A stretch of 5,555 bases of DNA from Chloroflexota bacterium (GTDB lineage: Bacteria > Chloroflexota > Dehalococcoidia > UBA1127 > JACQUN01): positions 1 to 5,555 of the forward strand of contig JACQUN010000128.1 of assembly GCA_016210285.1 (NCBI GenBank), given 5' to 3'. The position numbers and the translations under genes were made by a program. This document shows, one piece after another, positions 1 to 5,555 of the stretch; position 1 is the stretch's first letter; every line of letters starts with the position of its first letter. The notes under the pieces are model-generated. The model saw only the letters and a list, made by a program, of their open reading frames with translations, was not told where the DNA came from and did no database searches.

Positions 1-2182
1 GGGCAACTTCGGCTCCATTGACGACGATCCCCCTGCGGCCATGCGCTACACCGAGGCCCGCCTGTCTGCCATTGCCGAGGAGATGCTGGCGGACATCGAG
101 CGGGACACTGTGGACTTCGCCGACAACTTCGACAGCTCACTCAGGGAGCCCCTGGTGCTCCCCGCCCGTCTGCCCAACCTCCTGGTCAACGGCGCCTACG
201 GCATCGCCGTGGGCATGGCCACCAGCATCCCACCACACAACCTCTCGGAGGTCTGCGACGCCGTCTGCCACCTGATTGATAACCCTGACGCCAGCGTGGA
301 CGAGCTGCTTGAGTATGTCCAGGGGCCCGACTTCCCGACAGGGGGCACCATCATGGGCGGCGTGGGCAGGGAGCATATTCGCCAGGCCTACTCCACAGGC
401 CAGGGGCGAGTTGTGCTCCAGGCCAAGGCGGACATCGTGGAGATAGGCAAGTCCGGCCGCAGGCAGATTGTGGTCTCCGAAGTGCCGTACCAGGTCAACA
501 AGGCGAGCCTGGTGGAGAAGATTGCCACCCTGGCCCGGGAGAAGAAGATCGAGGGCATCACCGACATACGGGACGAGTCGGACCGGGAGGGCCTGCGGGT
601 GGTCATTGACCTGCGCCGGGAGGCCAGCGCCGAGACAGTCTTGAACAACCTCTACAAACACACCGCCATGCAGACTACGGCGACGGTCAACCTGCTGGCG
701 TTGGTGGAGGGCCAGCCGCGGGTCCTGAACCTGAAACAGGTGCTCCGCTACTACATTGACTTCCGTACCCAGGTGGTCACCCGGCGCGCCCGCTTCGACC
801 TGAGGAAGGCCCAGGAGCGAGCCCACATCCTTGAGGGCCTGCGCATCGCCCTGAGCGCCCTGGAGGAGGTCATCCGTATCATCCGCGGGGCCGCCGACGC
901 CGAGGCCGCCCGGGAGGCTCTCATGGGGCGCTTTGGGCTCACCCATGTCCAGGCCCAGGCTATCCTGGACATGCAGTTGCGCCGCCTGACTGCCCTGGAC
1001 CGCCAGAAGCTGGAGGAGGAGTACCTGGACCTCCGGAAGACGATCGCCGAGCTGGAAGCCCTCCTGGCCGACCCGGCCAAGGTCCTGGCCGTAGCGCGCC
1101 AGGAGACGGTCCAACTCAAGCAGGAGTTCGGTGATGGGCGCCGCACCCAGATCCTGGAGGAGGGGCCCCGGGAGTTCACCAGGGCAGAGACGGAACCCCA
1201 CGTGGATGTGGTGGTCACCCTGAGCCGCAACGGGTACATCAAGCGCATTCCCGCCACCACCTACCGACTCCAGCATCGGGGTGGCAAGGGCGTTGTTGGG
1301 ATGGTGACCCGGGAGGATGATGTCGTTTGGCATATGCTGGTGGCCGACACCCACGATACCCTCCTCTTCTTCACCGACCGGGGCCGAGCCTACGCCCTTC
1401 GCTGCTATCAGGTGCCCGCGGACACCTCCCGGACCAGCCGGGGCACTCCCCTGGCAAACCTGGTATCCCTGGTGGAGCGGGAGCGGGAGCGAGTGACCTC
1501 TGTCGAGGCGGTGCCCAGCACCGACCTGGACGCCTTCATCCTGCTCACCACCCACAAGGGTGAGATCAAGCGAATGCCCCTGCGGGCCTTCTCCCATATC
1601 CGGGCCAGTGGCCTCATCGCCATGGACCTGGAGCCAGAGGACGAGCTGGTGTCAGCACGAGTCGTTGCCCAGGATGAAGAGGTCATCGTCATCTCCCAGC
1701 AGGGGATGGCGGTCCGCTTCCCGGCCAGCGAGGTCTCGTTGCGCTCCCGGCAGGCTGGGGGCGTGAGAGCCATGCGGGTGGCCCGCGGCGACACCATCGT
1801 AGCCATGGACGTCGTGACCCCCCGCGGCAAGCTCCTGACCATCAGCCAGCTAGGCTACGGCAAACAGACGCCACTGTCCGAGTTTCCCAGCCACCACCGT
1901 GGCGGCAAAGGGGTTACCGCCTTCAGGGTGGACGACAGGACCGGCCTTCTTGCAGTAGCCCAGGTGCTCACGGTCACCAACGGCCAGGAGCTCGTGGTGG
2001 CTACCGCCAAGGCCCAGGTCCTTCGCACAACCCTGGCAGAGGTCTCGCAGCAGCACCGCAGCACGCGAGGGGTCAGCATCATGCGGCCCGAACCCGGGGA
2101 CCAGATTATCTCGGCGGCCCTGGTAGCCGATGACCCCCGTCTGGCCCAGCCCAAAACGGAGCCACCCAGGGCCTCGCCCTAG
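1..2182 (+). CDS. gyrA: DNA gyrase subunit A, 5'-truncated by window edge
   Basis: GyrA is the DNA-cleaving subunit of the cytoplasmic type II topoisomerase that introduces negative supercoils (A2B2 with GyrB). The frame is open from base 2 ([20 protein letters not shown]), so the ATG at 41 is internal and roughly the first 105 residues, including most of the quinolone-resistance region, lie off the left edge. The catalytic tyrosine of AAMRYTE is codon 47-49. Numbering from the internal Met: the remaining breakage-reunion core and coiled coil run to about residue 380, with [15 protein letters not shown] near 54-68 and EVPYQVNKA near 147-155. A six-blade beta-pinwheel follows, with blade strands at about 395 (SRNGYIKR), 445, 504 (THKGEIKR), 552, 602 (SQLGYGKQ) and 655. 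The GyrA box QHRGGKG at 411-417 (bases 1271-1291) marks gyrase rather than ParC. The enterobacterial insertion in the core is absent, and the tail ([10 protein letters not shown]) is short and not acidic. The stop is TAG 2180-2182. Confidence 0.96.
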   Translation, partial: GNFGSIDDDPPAAMRYTEARLSAIAEEMLADIERDTVDFADNFDSSLREPLVLPARLPNLLVNGAYGIAVGMATSIPPHNLSEVCDAVCHLIDNPDASVDELLEYVQGPDFPTGGTIMGGVGREHIRQAYSTGQGRVVLQAKADIVEIGKSGRRQIVVSEVPYQVNKASLVEKIATLAREKKIEGITDIRDESDREGLRVVIDLRREASAETVLNNLYKHTAMQTTATVNLLALVEGQPRVLNLKQVLRYYIDFRTQVVTRRARFDLRKAQERAHILEGLRIALSALEEVIRIIRGAADAEAAREALMGRFGLTHVQAQAILDMQLRRLTALDRQKLEEEYLDLRKTIAELEALLADPAKVLAVARQETVQLKQEFGDGRRTQILEEGPREFTRAETEPHVDVVVTLSRNGYIKRIPATTYRLQHRGGKGVVGMVTREDDVVWHMLVADTHDTLLFFTDRGRAYALRCYQVPADTSRTSRGTPLANLVSLVERERERVTSVEAVPSTDLDAFILLTTHKGEIKRMPLRAFSHIRASGLIAMDLEPEDELVSARVVAQDEEVIVISQQGMAVRFPASEVSLRSRQAGGVRAMRVARGDTIVAMDVVTPRGKLLTISQLGYGKQTPLSEFPSHHRGGKGVTAFRVDDRTGLLAVAQVLTVTNGQELVVATAKAQVLRTTLAEVSQQHRSTRGVSIMRPEPGDQIISAALVADDPRLAQPKTEPPRASP

Positions 2183-2195
2183 AGATGGGCGAGGC
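2171..2195 (+). terminator. GC-rich hairpin spanning the gyrA stop codon
   Basis: A perfect 9-bp stem pairs GCCTCGCCC (2171-2179) with GGGCGAGGC (2187-2195). The 7-nt loop contains the gyrA TAG stop (2180-2182). There is no U-tract afterwards, so it is not a textbook intrinsic terminator. It may protect the mRNA 3' end or cause pausing. The hairpin is seen directly; the role is inferred. Confidence 0.35.
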
Positions 2196-2283
2196 GACGC
2201 TCCCTCTGCGAGCTGAGCAGGTGGTGAGGCTGCCTCCAGCCACGCAGGTCCCCTTTCCGCTCCACGAACCTGGAGCCAAGCCT

Positions 2284-2470
2284 GTGCGCACCCAGGGTCT
2301 TTTAGTTCTGCTGGCAGTGTCGTCCTTGTCATTCTTGAGGGAGCCCGTTCGGTTCACTCAGGGTAAACTCCGCGACCGAAGAATCTCATGGAAGAGGGAG
2401 ACCCTTCGCGGAGTTTACCCTGAGTTGCCGAAGGGCTCAGGGTGACAATCGAAAGACCCTGTGTGCGCAC
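2284..2470. repeat. Nested inverted-repeat element upstream of the hpf promoter
   Basis: There are three layers of inverted repeat. The outer arms 2284-2302 and 2452-2470 match at 18 of 19 positions when one is reverse-complemented (GTGCGCAC, then CAGGGTCTTT with one mismatch). The middle layer, 2326-2355 against 2426-2448, is imperfect, starting TTGTCA...GAG and ending CTC...TGACAA, with GAGCCC pairing GGGCTC. The inner arms, 2356-2374 and 2407-2425, are a perfect 19-bp inverted repeat (ACTCAGGGTAAACTCCGCG and its complement) around a 32-nt centre. The left side carries about 20 unpaired bases (2304-2325) between outer and middle layers. No transposase or long frame is inside. It looks like a small interspersed palindromic repeat or non-autonomous (MITE-like) element, and if transcribed it would fold into a long hairpin. 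Copy number elsewhere is unknown. Confidence 0.7.
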
Positions 2471-2491
2471 CCACCTTCGCCAGGGGAGTCC

Positions 2492-2500
2492 TGGTATAAT
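2492..2500 (+). promoter_or_regulatory. Extended -10 promoter for hpf
   Basis: TGGTATAAT matches the extended -10 consensus TGnTATAAT exactly (TG at 2492-2493, TATAAT at 2495-2500). No good -35 hexamer stands 16-18 bp upstream, which is expected for an extended -10 promoter. Transcription would begin near 2507, leaving a leader of about 92 nt before hpf. The palindromic element ends about 21 bp upstream of it. Confidence 0.7.
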
Positions 2501-2506
2501 GTCCTT

Positions 2507-2598
2507 GGGGTCACGTCATTGAGGCCCTGCCCTCGGCGATAGCAGGTTCAGGATACTTCACAGCCCTCCTGCGCACACCACCCTGAAGGAGGCCTGGC
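2507..2598 (+). promoter_or_regulatory. hpf leader with strong Shine-Dalgarno and possible sequestering hairpin
   Basis: The ribosome binding site AGGAGG (2587-2592) sits 6 nt before the ATG at 2599 and fixes the hpf start. An exact complement, CCTCCT (2565-2570), lies 16 nt upstream and could mask it. A competing stem, TTCAGG (2547-2552) with CCTGAA (2582-2587), shares base 2587 with the ribosome binding site, so the two pairings look mutually exclusive. A further 5-bp stem, CCTGC/GCAGG, is at 2526-2530/2542-2546. The transcription start is inferred from the -10 box, and a regulatory role is only suggested. Confidence 0.45.
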
Positions 2599-3180
2599 AT
2601 GGAAACGTTGATTGTTGGACGCAACATCGAAATCACCGCACAAGCCAAGGAGTACATTGAAAAGAAGCTGAGCCGGATCCAGCGGAAGGTCACCTCGATT
2701 GTGAGGGCTCAGGTAGAGGTCTCTCGCGAGCATACCCGGTCCCAGGATGACCGGGTGGTCCTCCAGATCACTCTGAACTTGAATGGCATCATGGTCCGCG
2801 GCGAAGAGCGGGCAGCCAATATCCTCACAGCCGTGGACGCGGTGGTGGACGTGCTCAACCGCCGCTTGACCCACCTCAAAGGGAAGCTCTACAAGGGAGA
2901 GATTTCCCGAAGAGCCAGCCGGGGAGCCGCTGCCCGCGCGCAGGAGGCCCCTGGCCCCCGGCCAGCCACCGCCGAAGGGCCCATCGAGCTGTCCACCGGA
3001 CGGGTCGTGCGAACCAAACGCTTCCCCATGAAGCCCATGTCCGTCGAGGAGGCCGCCACGCAGATGGAGCTTCTGGGCCACGACTTCTTTCTATTCCAGG
3101 ACAGCTCCAGCAGCAAGTACAACGTCCTCTACCGCCGCCGGGATGGCAACTACGGCCTCATCGAGCCAACGCCGGAGTAA
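2599..3180 (+). CDS. hpf: Long-form ribosome hibernation promoting factor (HPF/YfiA family)
   Basis: Long HPF binds the 30S decoding region and dimerises 70S ribosomes into inactive 100S particles in slow growth or stationary phase. The 193-residue length is typical of the long form. Residues 1 to about 97 are the S30AE domain: METLIVGRNIEIT at the start, then YIEKKLSRI, VVLQITLNLNGIMVRGEE and DAVVDVLNRRLTHLKGKLYK. Residues about 100-130 are an Ala/Arg/Pro-rich flexible linker. Residues about 133-190 are the dimerisation domain with the family signature RFPMKPMSVEEAATQMELLG, then HDFFLF and YNVLYRRRDGNYGLIEP. The start is fixed by AGGAGG 6 nt upstream and by the conserved N-terminus. An extended -10 promoter upstream suggests transcription independent of gyrA. 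The stop is TAA 3178-3180, with only a weak stem (CCTGC/GCAGG, 3191-3195/3203-3207) after it. Confidence 0.96.
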   Translation: METLIVGRNIEITAQAKEYIEKKLSRIQRKVTSIVRAQVEVSREHTRSQDDRVVLQITLNLNGIMVRGEERAANILTAVDAVVDVLNRRLTHLKGKLYKGEISRRASRGAAARAQEAPGPRPATAEGPIELSTGRVVRTKRFPMKPMSVEEAATQMELLGHDFFLFQDSSSSKYNVLYRRRDGNYGLIEPTPE

Positions 3181-3224
3181 GCTTCAAAATCCTGCTTGCA
3201 CCGCAGGTCAGCACTGGTAGTTCC

Positions 3225-3229
3225 GGAGG
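3225..3229 (+). promoter_or_regulatory. Ribosome binding site selecting the GTG start of the ChrB-like gene
   Basis: GGAGG at 3225-3229 lies 7 nt before GTG 3237-3239. The ATG at 3242 is in another frame, so the Shine-Dalgarno site and the conserved KWVTR N-terminus together support GTG initiation. Confidence 0.7.
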
Positions 3230-3236
3230 TGTCCAG

Positions 3237-3689
3237 GTGAAATGGGTTACCCGCCAAGGCGCCAGGGTAGATCGAGTGGCATGCCCCTGGCTCATCAAGC
3301 GGTTCATTGACCCAGACGCGCAGTTCCTCTACGTCCCTGCCGAGAAAGTGCTGGATGTGGCGAGCCAGCAAGGGGCCACTCCATTTGATACCAGGGGCGC
3401 CAACTTGGACCACCGCGGCGGGAAGTGTACTTTTGAGGTCCTTCTGGAGGAGTACAAGCTGACCAACCAGGCATTACATATGCTGGGGAAGATTGTCCAC
3501 GGCGCTGATATTCCTTCGGATGTCACCATCACACCCGAATCGGCAGGGCTTAAGGCCCTGGCTGACGGGCTTTACCTCACCTGCCCCGACGACCATCGTA
3601 AACTAGAGCTTGCCTTTCCTCTCTACGATGCCCTGTATGCCTATTGCCAGCAGGCCGTGGCAGGAGAGCGGGGCATGCCGCAGCCTTGA
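3237..3689 (+). CDS. Stand-alone ChrB C-terminal-type (chromate resistance) domain protein
   Basis: This 150-residue protein matches the ChrB C-terminal domain family (Pfam ChrB_C type, annotated 'chromate resistance protein'). Visible signatures are KWVTR at the N-terminus, VDRVACPWLIKRFIDPDAQF at 11-30, FDTRGANLDHRGGKCTFEVLL at 50-70 and KIVHGAD at 85-91. Conserved Cys16, Asp58, His59, Cys64, Glu67, His88 and Asp91 could bind a metal, but that is inference. Full-length ChrB is about twice this size, with an N-terminal regulatory domain absent here. No ChrA chromate transporter is in the window, so a role in chromate resistance is not shown. No signal peptide or membrane segment is evident, which suggests a cytoplasmic protein. 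It starts at GTG 56 bp after hpf and could share its transcript. The stop TGA (3687-3689) lies in a hairpin loop. Confidence 0.85.
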   Translation: MKWVTRQGARVDRVACPWLIKRFIDPDAQFLYVPAEKVLDVASQQGATPFDTRGANLDHRGGKCTFEVLLEEYKLTNQALHMLGKIVHGADIPSDVTITPESAGLKALADGLYLTCPDDHRKLELAFPLYDALYAYCQQAVAGERGMPQP

Positions 3690-3697
3690 GGCTGCGG
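3678..3697. terminator. Perfect hairpin at the ChrB-like stop codon, convergent gap
   Basis: An 8-bp perfect stem, CCGCAGCC (3678-3685) with GGCTGCGG (3690-3697), closes a TTGA tetraloop that contains the TGA stop (3687-3689). It can be extended by GGCA (3672-3675) with TGCC (3698-3701) across a 2-nt bulge. It lies between convergent genes and could act on either strand. No U-tract follows on either strand, so intrinsic termination is unproven. Confidence 0.4.
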
Positions 3698-3762
3698 TGC
3701 CATGGCGCGTCTTGGGACAGGTTGTTGGATTGCTCAGCGAAAGCCGAACCTCCACCCGTTTT

Positions 3763-5358
3763 TCAGACAAGACGTTCTCCAACTTCCTCTTCCTCCTCCC
3801 GCTTCCCCCAGCCACCGCCACCCGGGGTCCGAATGCTCAGGACATCGCCCTCCTCAGCGAAGAAGGTGACCTTGGGGGGCAGGCGCACCTCCTCCACTCC
3901 CTTGCGCAGCAGCACCGTCTCGCCTTTGGCCCCAGGCTCGCCCCCCTGAAGGCCGTAGGGGGCAAAGCGCCGCCGCTCCGAGAGGACAGTGACCACGGCG
4001 GGGACCAGGAACTCCACATCCCTGATGATGCCATCGCCGCCACGGTGCTTCCCCGCCCCGCCGGAGCCTCGGCGGATGGTATAGCGGCGGACCCGCATGG
4101 GGTAGTTCAGCTCCACCGCCTCAATCGGGGTGTTCATGGTGTTGGTCATGTGGGTGTGGATGGCGGAGATGCCGTCCTTGCCCGGACGCGCCCCCATCCC
4201 TCCGGCGATGGTCTCGTAGTAGGCAAAGCCCTTGTTGCGCACAGGGTCGTGGCCACCCACGAGCAGGTTGTTCATGGTCCCCTGGCTGGCGGCAGGAATA
4301 AGCTGTGGGAGGGCCTGGGCCAGCGCCCCCAGGAGCACGTCGGTGATGCGCTGGGAGGTTTCCACGTTGCCGCCCGCCACCGCCGCGGGAGGCAGGGGGT
4401 TCACCAGGCTGCCCTCGTGGGCCACAACCCGGATGGGCCGCATCATGCCTTCGTTGGCGGGCGCTCGCTCCCCCACCACGCACCGAACCACGTAGAGCAC
4501 AGCGGACTTGACTACGGCCAGGGGGGTATTGATGCAGCCCCGCCGCTGCGGTGAGGTGCCAGTGAAGTCGAACTCCAGGGTGTCTTCGCGAACCCGCACG
4601 GTCACCTGGATGGGAACCGGTTCGTCGGAGAAGCCGTCGTCGTCCATCACATCGCGAAAGGAGTAGTCCCCCTCTGGCACCTGGCGGATGGCGGCGCGGG
4701 TCAGCCGCTCAGAGTAATCCAGGAGGGCCTCCATGTGCTCCTTGACGGTGGCCCAGCCGTAGCGGGCCACCACCTCTTGCAGGCGACGCTCCCCGGTGCG
4801 GCAGGCCGCCACCTGGGCCGCCAGGTCGCCCCGGCGCTCCTCTGGCGTGCGGGAGTTGCGGCAGAAGAGGGTGATGACCTCCTGGTTCAGCACGCCTCCC
4901 TTGGCCAGCTTCAGAGGCGGGAAGATAAACCCCTCCTGGTAGAGCTCGGTGGAGAGAGGCAGGGAGCCGGGGGTCATGCCTCCGATGTCAGCATGGTGGC
5001 CCCGGTTGCCCACGAAGCCCACGGGGCTGCCCTCATGGAAGACGGGGGAGACCAGCGTGACATCGTTCAGGTGGGTGCCGCCCATGTACGGATCGTTCAA
5101 GATGACGATGTCCCCCGGCTCAAGGGTGAAGTGCTCAATAGCGGCCTGCACCGAGGCAGGCATGGCCCCCAGGTGGACGGGGATGTGGGCCGCTTGGGCC
5201 ACCATTCGGCCCTGCGGGTCAAAGAGGGCGCAGGAGTAGTCCTTGCGCTCCTTGATGTTGGGTGAGAAGGCGGTGCGGCCCAGGGCCACCCCCATCTCCT
5301 CTGCCACGGAGGCCAGCAGGTTCTTGAACACCTCCAGGGAGATTGGGTCAACAGGCAT
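3763..5358 (-). CDS. hyuB: Hydantoinase B / 5-oxoprolinase-type subunit (HyuB family)
   Basis: The HyuB family covers subunits of N-methylhydantoinases, bacterial 5-oxoprolinases and acetone carboxylases. They pair with the ATP-using HyuA subunit to open cyclic amides or activate ketones; the substrate here cannot be told. At 531 residues the protein is full length. Motifs in order: DPISLEVFKN at 4-13, AFSPNIKERKDYSCALFD at 30-47, GDIVILNDPYMGGTHLND at 82-99, GNRGHHADIGGMTPGS at 117-132, ELYQEGFIFPPLKL at 138-151, DFTGTSPQRRGCIN at 264-277, YETIAGGMGA at 381-390, HTHMTNTMNTPIE at 401-413, GSGGAGKHRGGDG at 431-443 and RTPGGGGWG at 510-518. Asp/His residues in the second and third blocks may bind a metal (inference). 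The tail carries a run of five Glu (521-525). The ATG start has GGAG 6 nt upstream and matches the family N-terminus. hyuA is not downstream and would have to lie past the right edge. Confidence 0.93.
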   Translation of the reverse strand: MPVDPISLEVFKNLLASVAEEMGVALGRTAFSPNIKERKDYSCALFDPQGRMVAQAAHIPVHLGAMPASVQAAIEHFTLEPGDIVILNDPYMGGTHLNDVTLVSPVFHEGSPVGFVGNRGHHADIGGMTPGSLPLSTELYQEGFIFPPLKLAKGGVLNQEVITLFCRNSRTPEERRGDLAAQVAACRTGERRLQEVVARYGWATVKEHMEALLDYSERLTRAAIRQVPEGDYSFRDVMDDDGFSDEPVPIQVTVRVREDTLEFDFTGTSPQRRGCINTPLAVVKSAVLYVVRCVVGERAPANEGMMRPIRVVAHEGSLVNPLPPAAVAGGNVETSQRITDVLLGALAQALPQLIPAASQGTMNNLLVGGHDPVRNKGFAYYETIAGGMGARPGKDGISAIHTHMTNTMNTPIEAVELNYPMRVRRYTIRRGSGGAGKHRGGDGIIRDVEFLVPAVVTVLSERRRFAPYGLQGGEPGAKGETVLLRKGVEEVRLPPKVTFFAEEGDVLSIRTPGGGGWGKREEEEEVGERLV

Positions 5359-5364
5359 GGCTCA

Positions 5365-5368
5365 CTCC
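5365..5368 (-). promoter_or_regulatory. Ribosome binding site of hyuB
   Basis: On the minus strand GGAG (5368 down to 5365) stands 6 nt before the ATG at 5358-5356, within GCGGAGTGAGCC. It supports the chosen start. A weak extended -10-like TGCTATCAG lies about 30 nt further upstream (minus strand, near 5401-5393) without a clear -35, so no promoter is called. Confidence 0.6.
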
Positions 5369-5396
5369 GCCCTTGACACTTCGTCTGTCATCTGAT

Positions 5397-5537
5397 AGCA
5401 CCTTCTTGCTTCTACTAGCAGGGTGCTGAAAAACTCTTTCGACCATCCCCCTGGCCCCCTTCCTGATCAGGAAGGGGGAAGAATTTGTATCTGAGGGACA
5501 CCCTCAGACTCCCGGCAAAGGGGCTTCGCCCCTCTGC
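5397..5537. repeat. Cluster of four hairpins upstream of hyuB, candidate interspersed repeat
   Basis: No gene is visible from 5359 to the right edge. Four inverted repeats follow one another. First, AGCACC (5397-5402) pairs GGTGCT (5422-5427), enclosing TGCT/AGCA. Second, 5455-5478 is a perfect 24-bp palindrome centred on CTGATCAG. Third, CTGAGGG (5491-5497) pairs CCCTCAG (5501-5507). Fourth, AGGGGC (5519-5524) pairs GCCCCT (5528-5533) around TTC, with GCA/TGC (5515-5517/5535-5537) extending it. GGGTGCTGAAAAA at 5421-5433 resembles insertion-sequence terminal repeats, but no transposase is present. The element may continue beyond the window. Confidence 0.55.
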
Positions 5538-5555
5538 ACTTCCCCTTTTTCCGCA

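Larger units (their letters stand above)
2183..2598. other. Gene-free, hairpin-rich spacer between gyrA and hpf
   Basis: No convincing gene is present; short open frames here have no recognisable family motifs. Besides the hairpin at the gyrA stop there are smaller stems: GGCTG/CAGCC at 2228-2232/2237-2241 and GCTCCA/TGGAGC at 2259-2264/2271-2276. These lead into the nested palindrome 2284-2470. The last 100 bases hold the hpf promoter and leader. Confidence 0.7.

Noticed and set aside
137..1597. Long minus-strand open frame of 486 codons across gyrA
   Set aside because: It is antisense to unmistakable gyrA coding sequence and its product shows no recognisable motifs. Long antisense frames are common in GC-rich genes.
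2185..2445. Plus-strand 86-codon frame in the gyrA-hpf spacer
   Set aside because: It runs straight through the nested palindrome, has no clear ribosome binding site and matches no known family.
2284..2470. CRISPR array or tRNA in the repeat-rich spacer
   Set aside because: The repeats are inverted and concentric, not regularly spaced direct repeats, and no cloverleaf could be drawn.
2548..3081. Minus-strand 177-codon frame across hpf
   Set aside because: It lies antisense to a clear hpf gene and is best explained as a composition-driven shadow.
3411..3431. HRGGKC in the ChrB-like protein resembling the GyrA box HRGGKG
   Set aside because: It is part of the ChrB family's own HRGGKCTFE motif. 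The likeness to the gyrase motif is coincidental.
3755..3766. T-run near 3759-3763 as an intrinsic terminator for the plus-strand genes
   Set aside because: It is about 60 nt from the hairpin at 3678-3697 and overlaps the hyuB stop codon, so it is not a hairpin-plus-U-tract unit.
3610..4554. Plus-strand open frame of 314 codons across the hyuB-like gene and the convergent gap
   Set aside because: It overlaps the end of the ChrB-like gene and the 3' half of hyuB in antisense. The product is low-complexity (His/Gly/Ala-rich) without family features, so it is a shadow frame.

Overview
This is a GC-rich bacterial chromosomal segment with four protein-coding genes and two structured non-coding stretches. 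The organism cannot be fixed from the sequence. The shape of the DNA gyrase and long-form ribosome hibernation factor, the GC content and the style of the interspersed palindromic repeats would fit an environmental Chloroflexota-like (Dehalococcoidia or related) genome, but that is an impression from memory and not a demonstrated assignment.

Layout. Bases 1-2182 (+) are the 3' four-fifths of gyrA, cut by the window edge just upstream of the catalytic tyrosine. Bases 2183-2598 are a gene-free spacer full of inverted repeats. They include a nested palindromic element (2284-2470), followed at once by an extended -10 promoter (2492-2500) and a leader of about 90 nt. Bases 2599-3180 (+) encode the long-form ribosome hibernation promoting factor (hpf). 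After 56 bp, 3237-3689 (+) encodes a stand-alone ChrB C-terminal-type 'chromate resistance' domain protein with a GTG start. A convergent 73-bp gap holding a strong hairpin separates it from 3763-5358 (-), a complete hydantoinase B / 5-oxoprolinase-type subunit (hyuB-like). Bases 5359-5555 hold no gene but carry four consecutive perfect or near-perfect hairpins that look like part of an interspersed repeat.

How the genes relate. gyrA and hpf are housekeeping genes (DNA supercoiling, ribosome dimerisation at rest), and hpf appears to have its own promoter. The ChrB-like gene could be co-transcribed with hpf or be independent. The hyuB-like gene is convergent and unrelated in function. Its usual partner hyuA is not in the window and could only lie beyond the right edge.

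I see no undescribed multi-gene system here. The most interesting material is non-coding: the nested palindrome before the hpf promoter, the hairpin cluster upstream of hyuB, and two genes (gyrA and the ChrB-like gene) whose stop codons sit in the loop of a perfect GC-rich hairpin.
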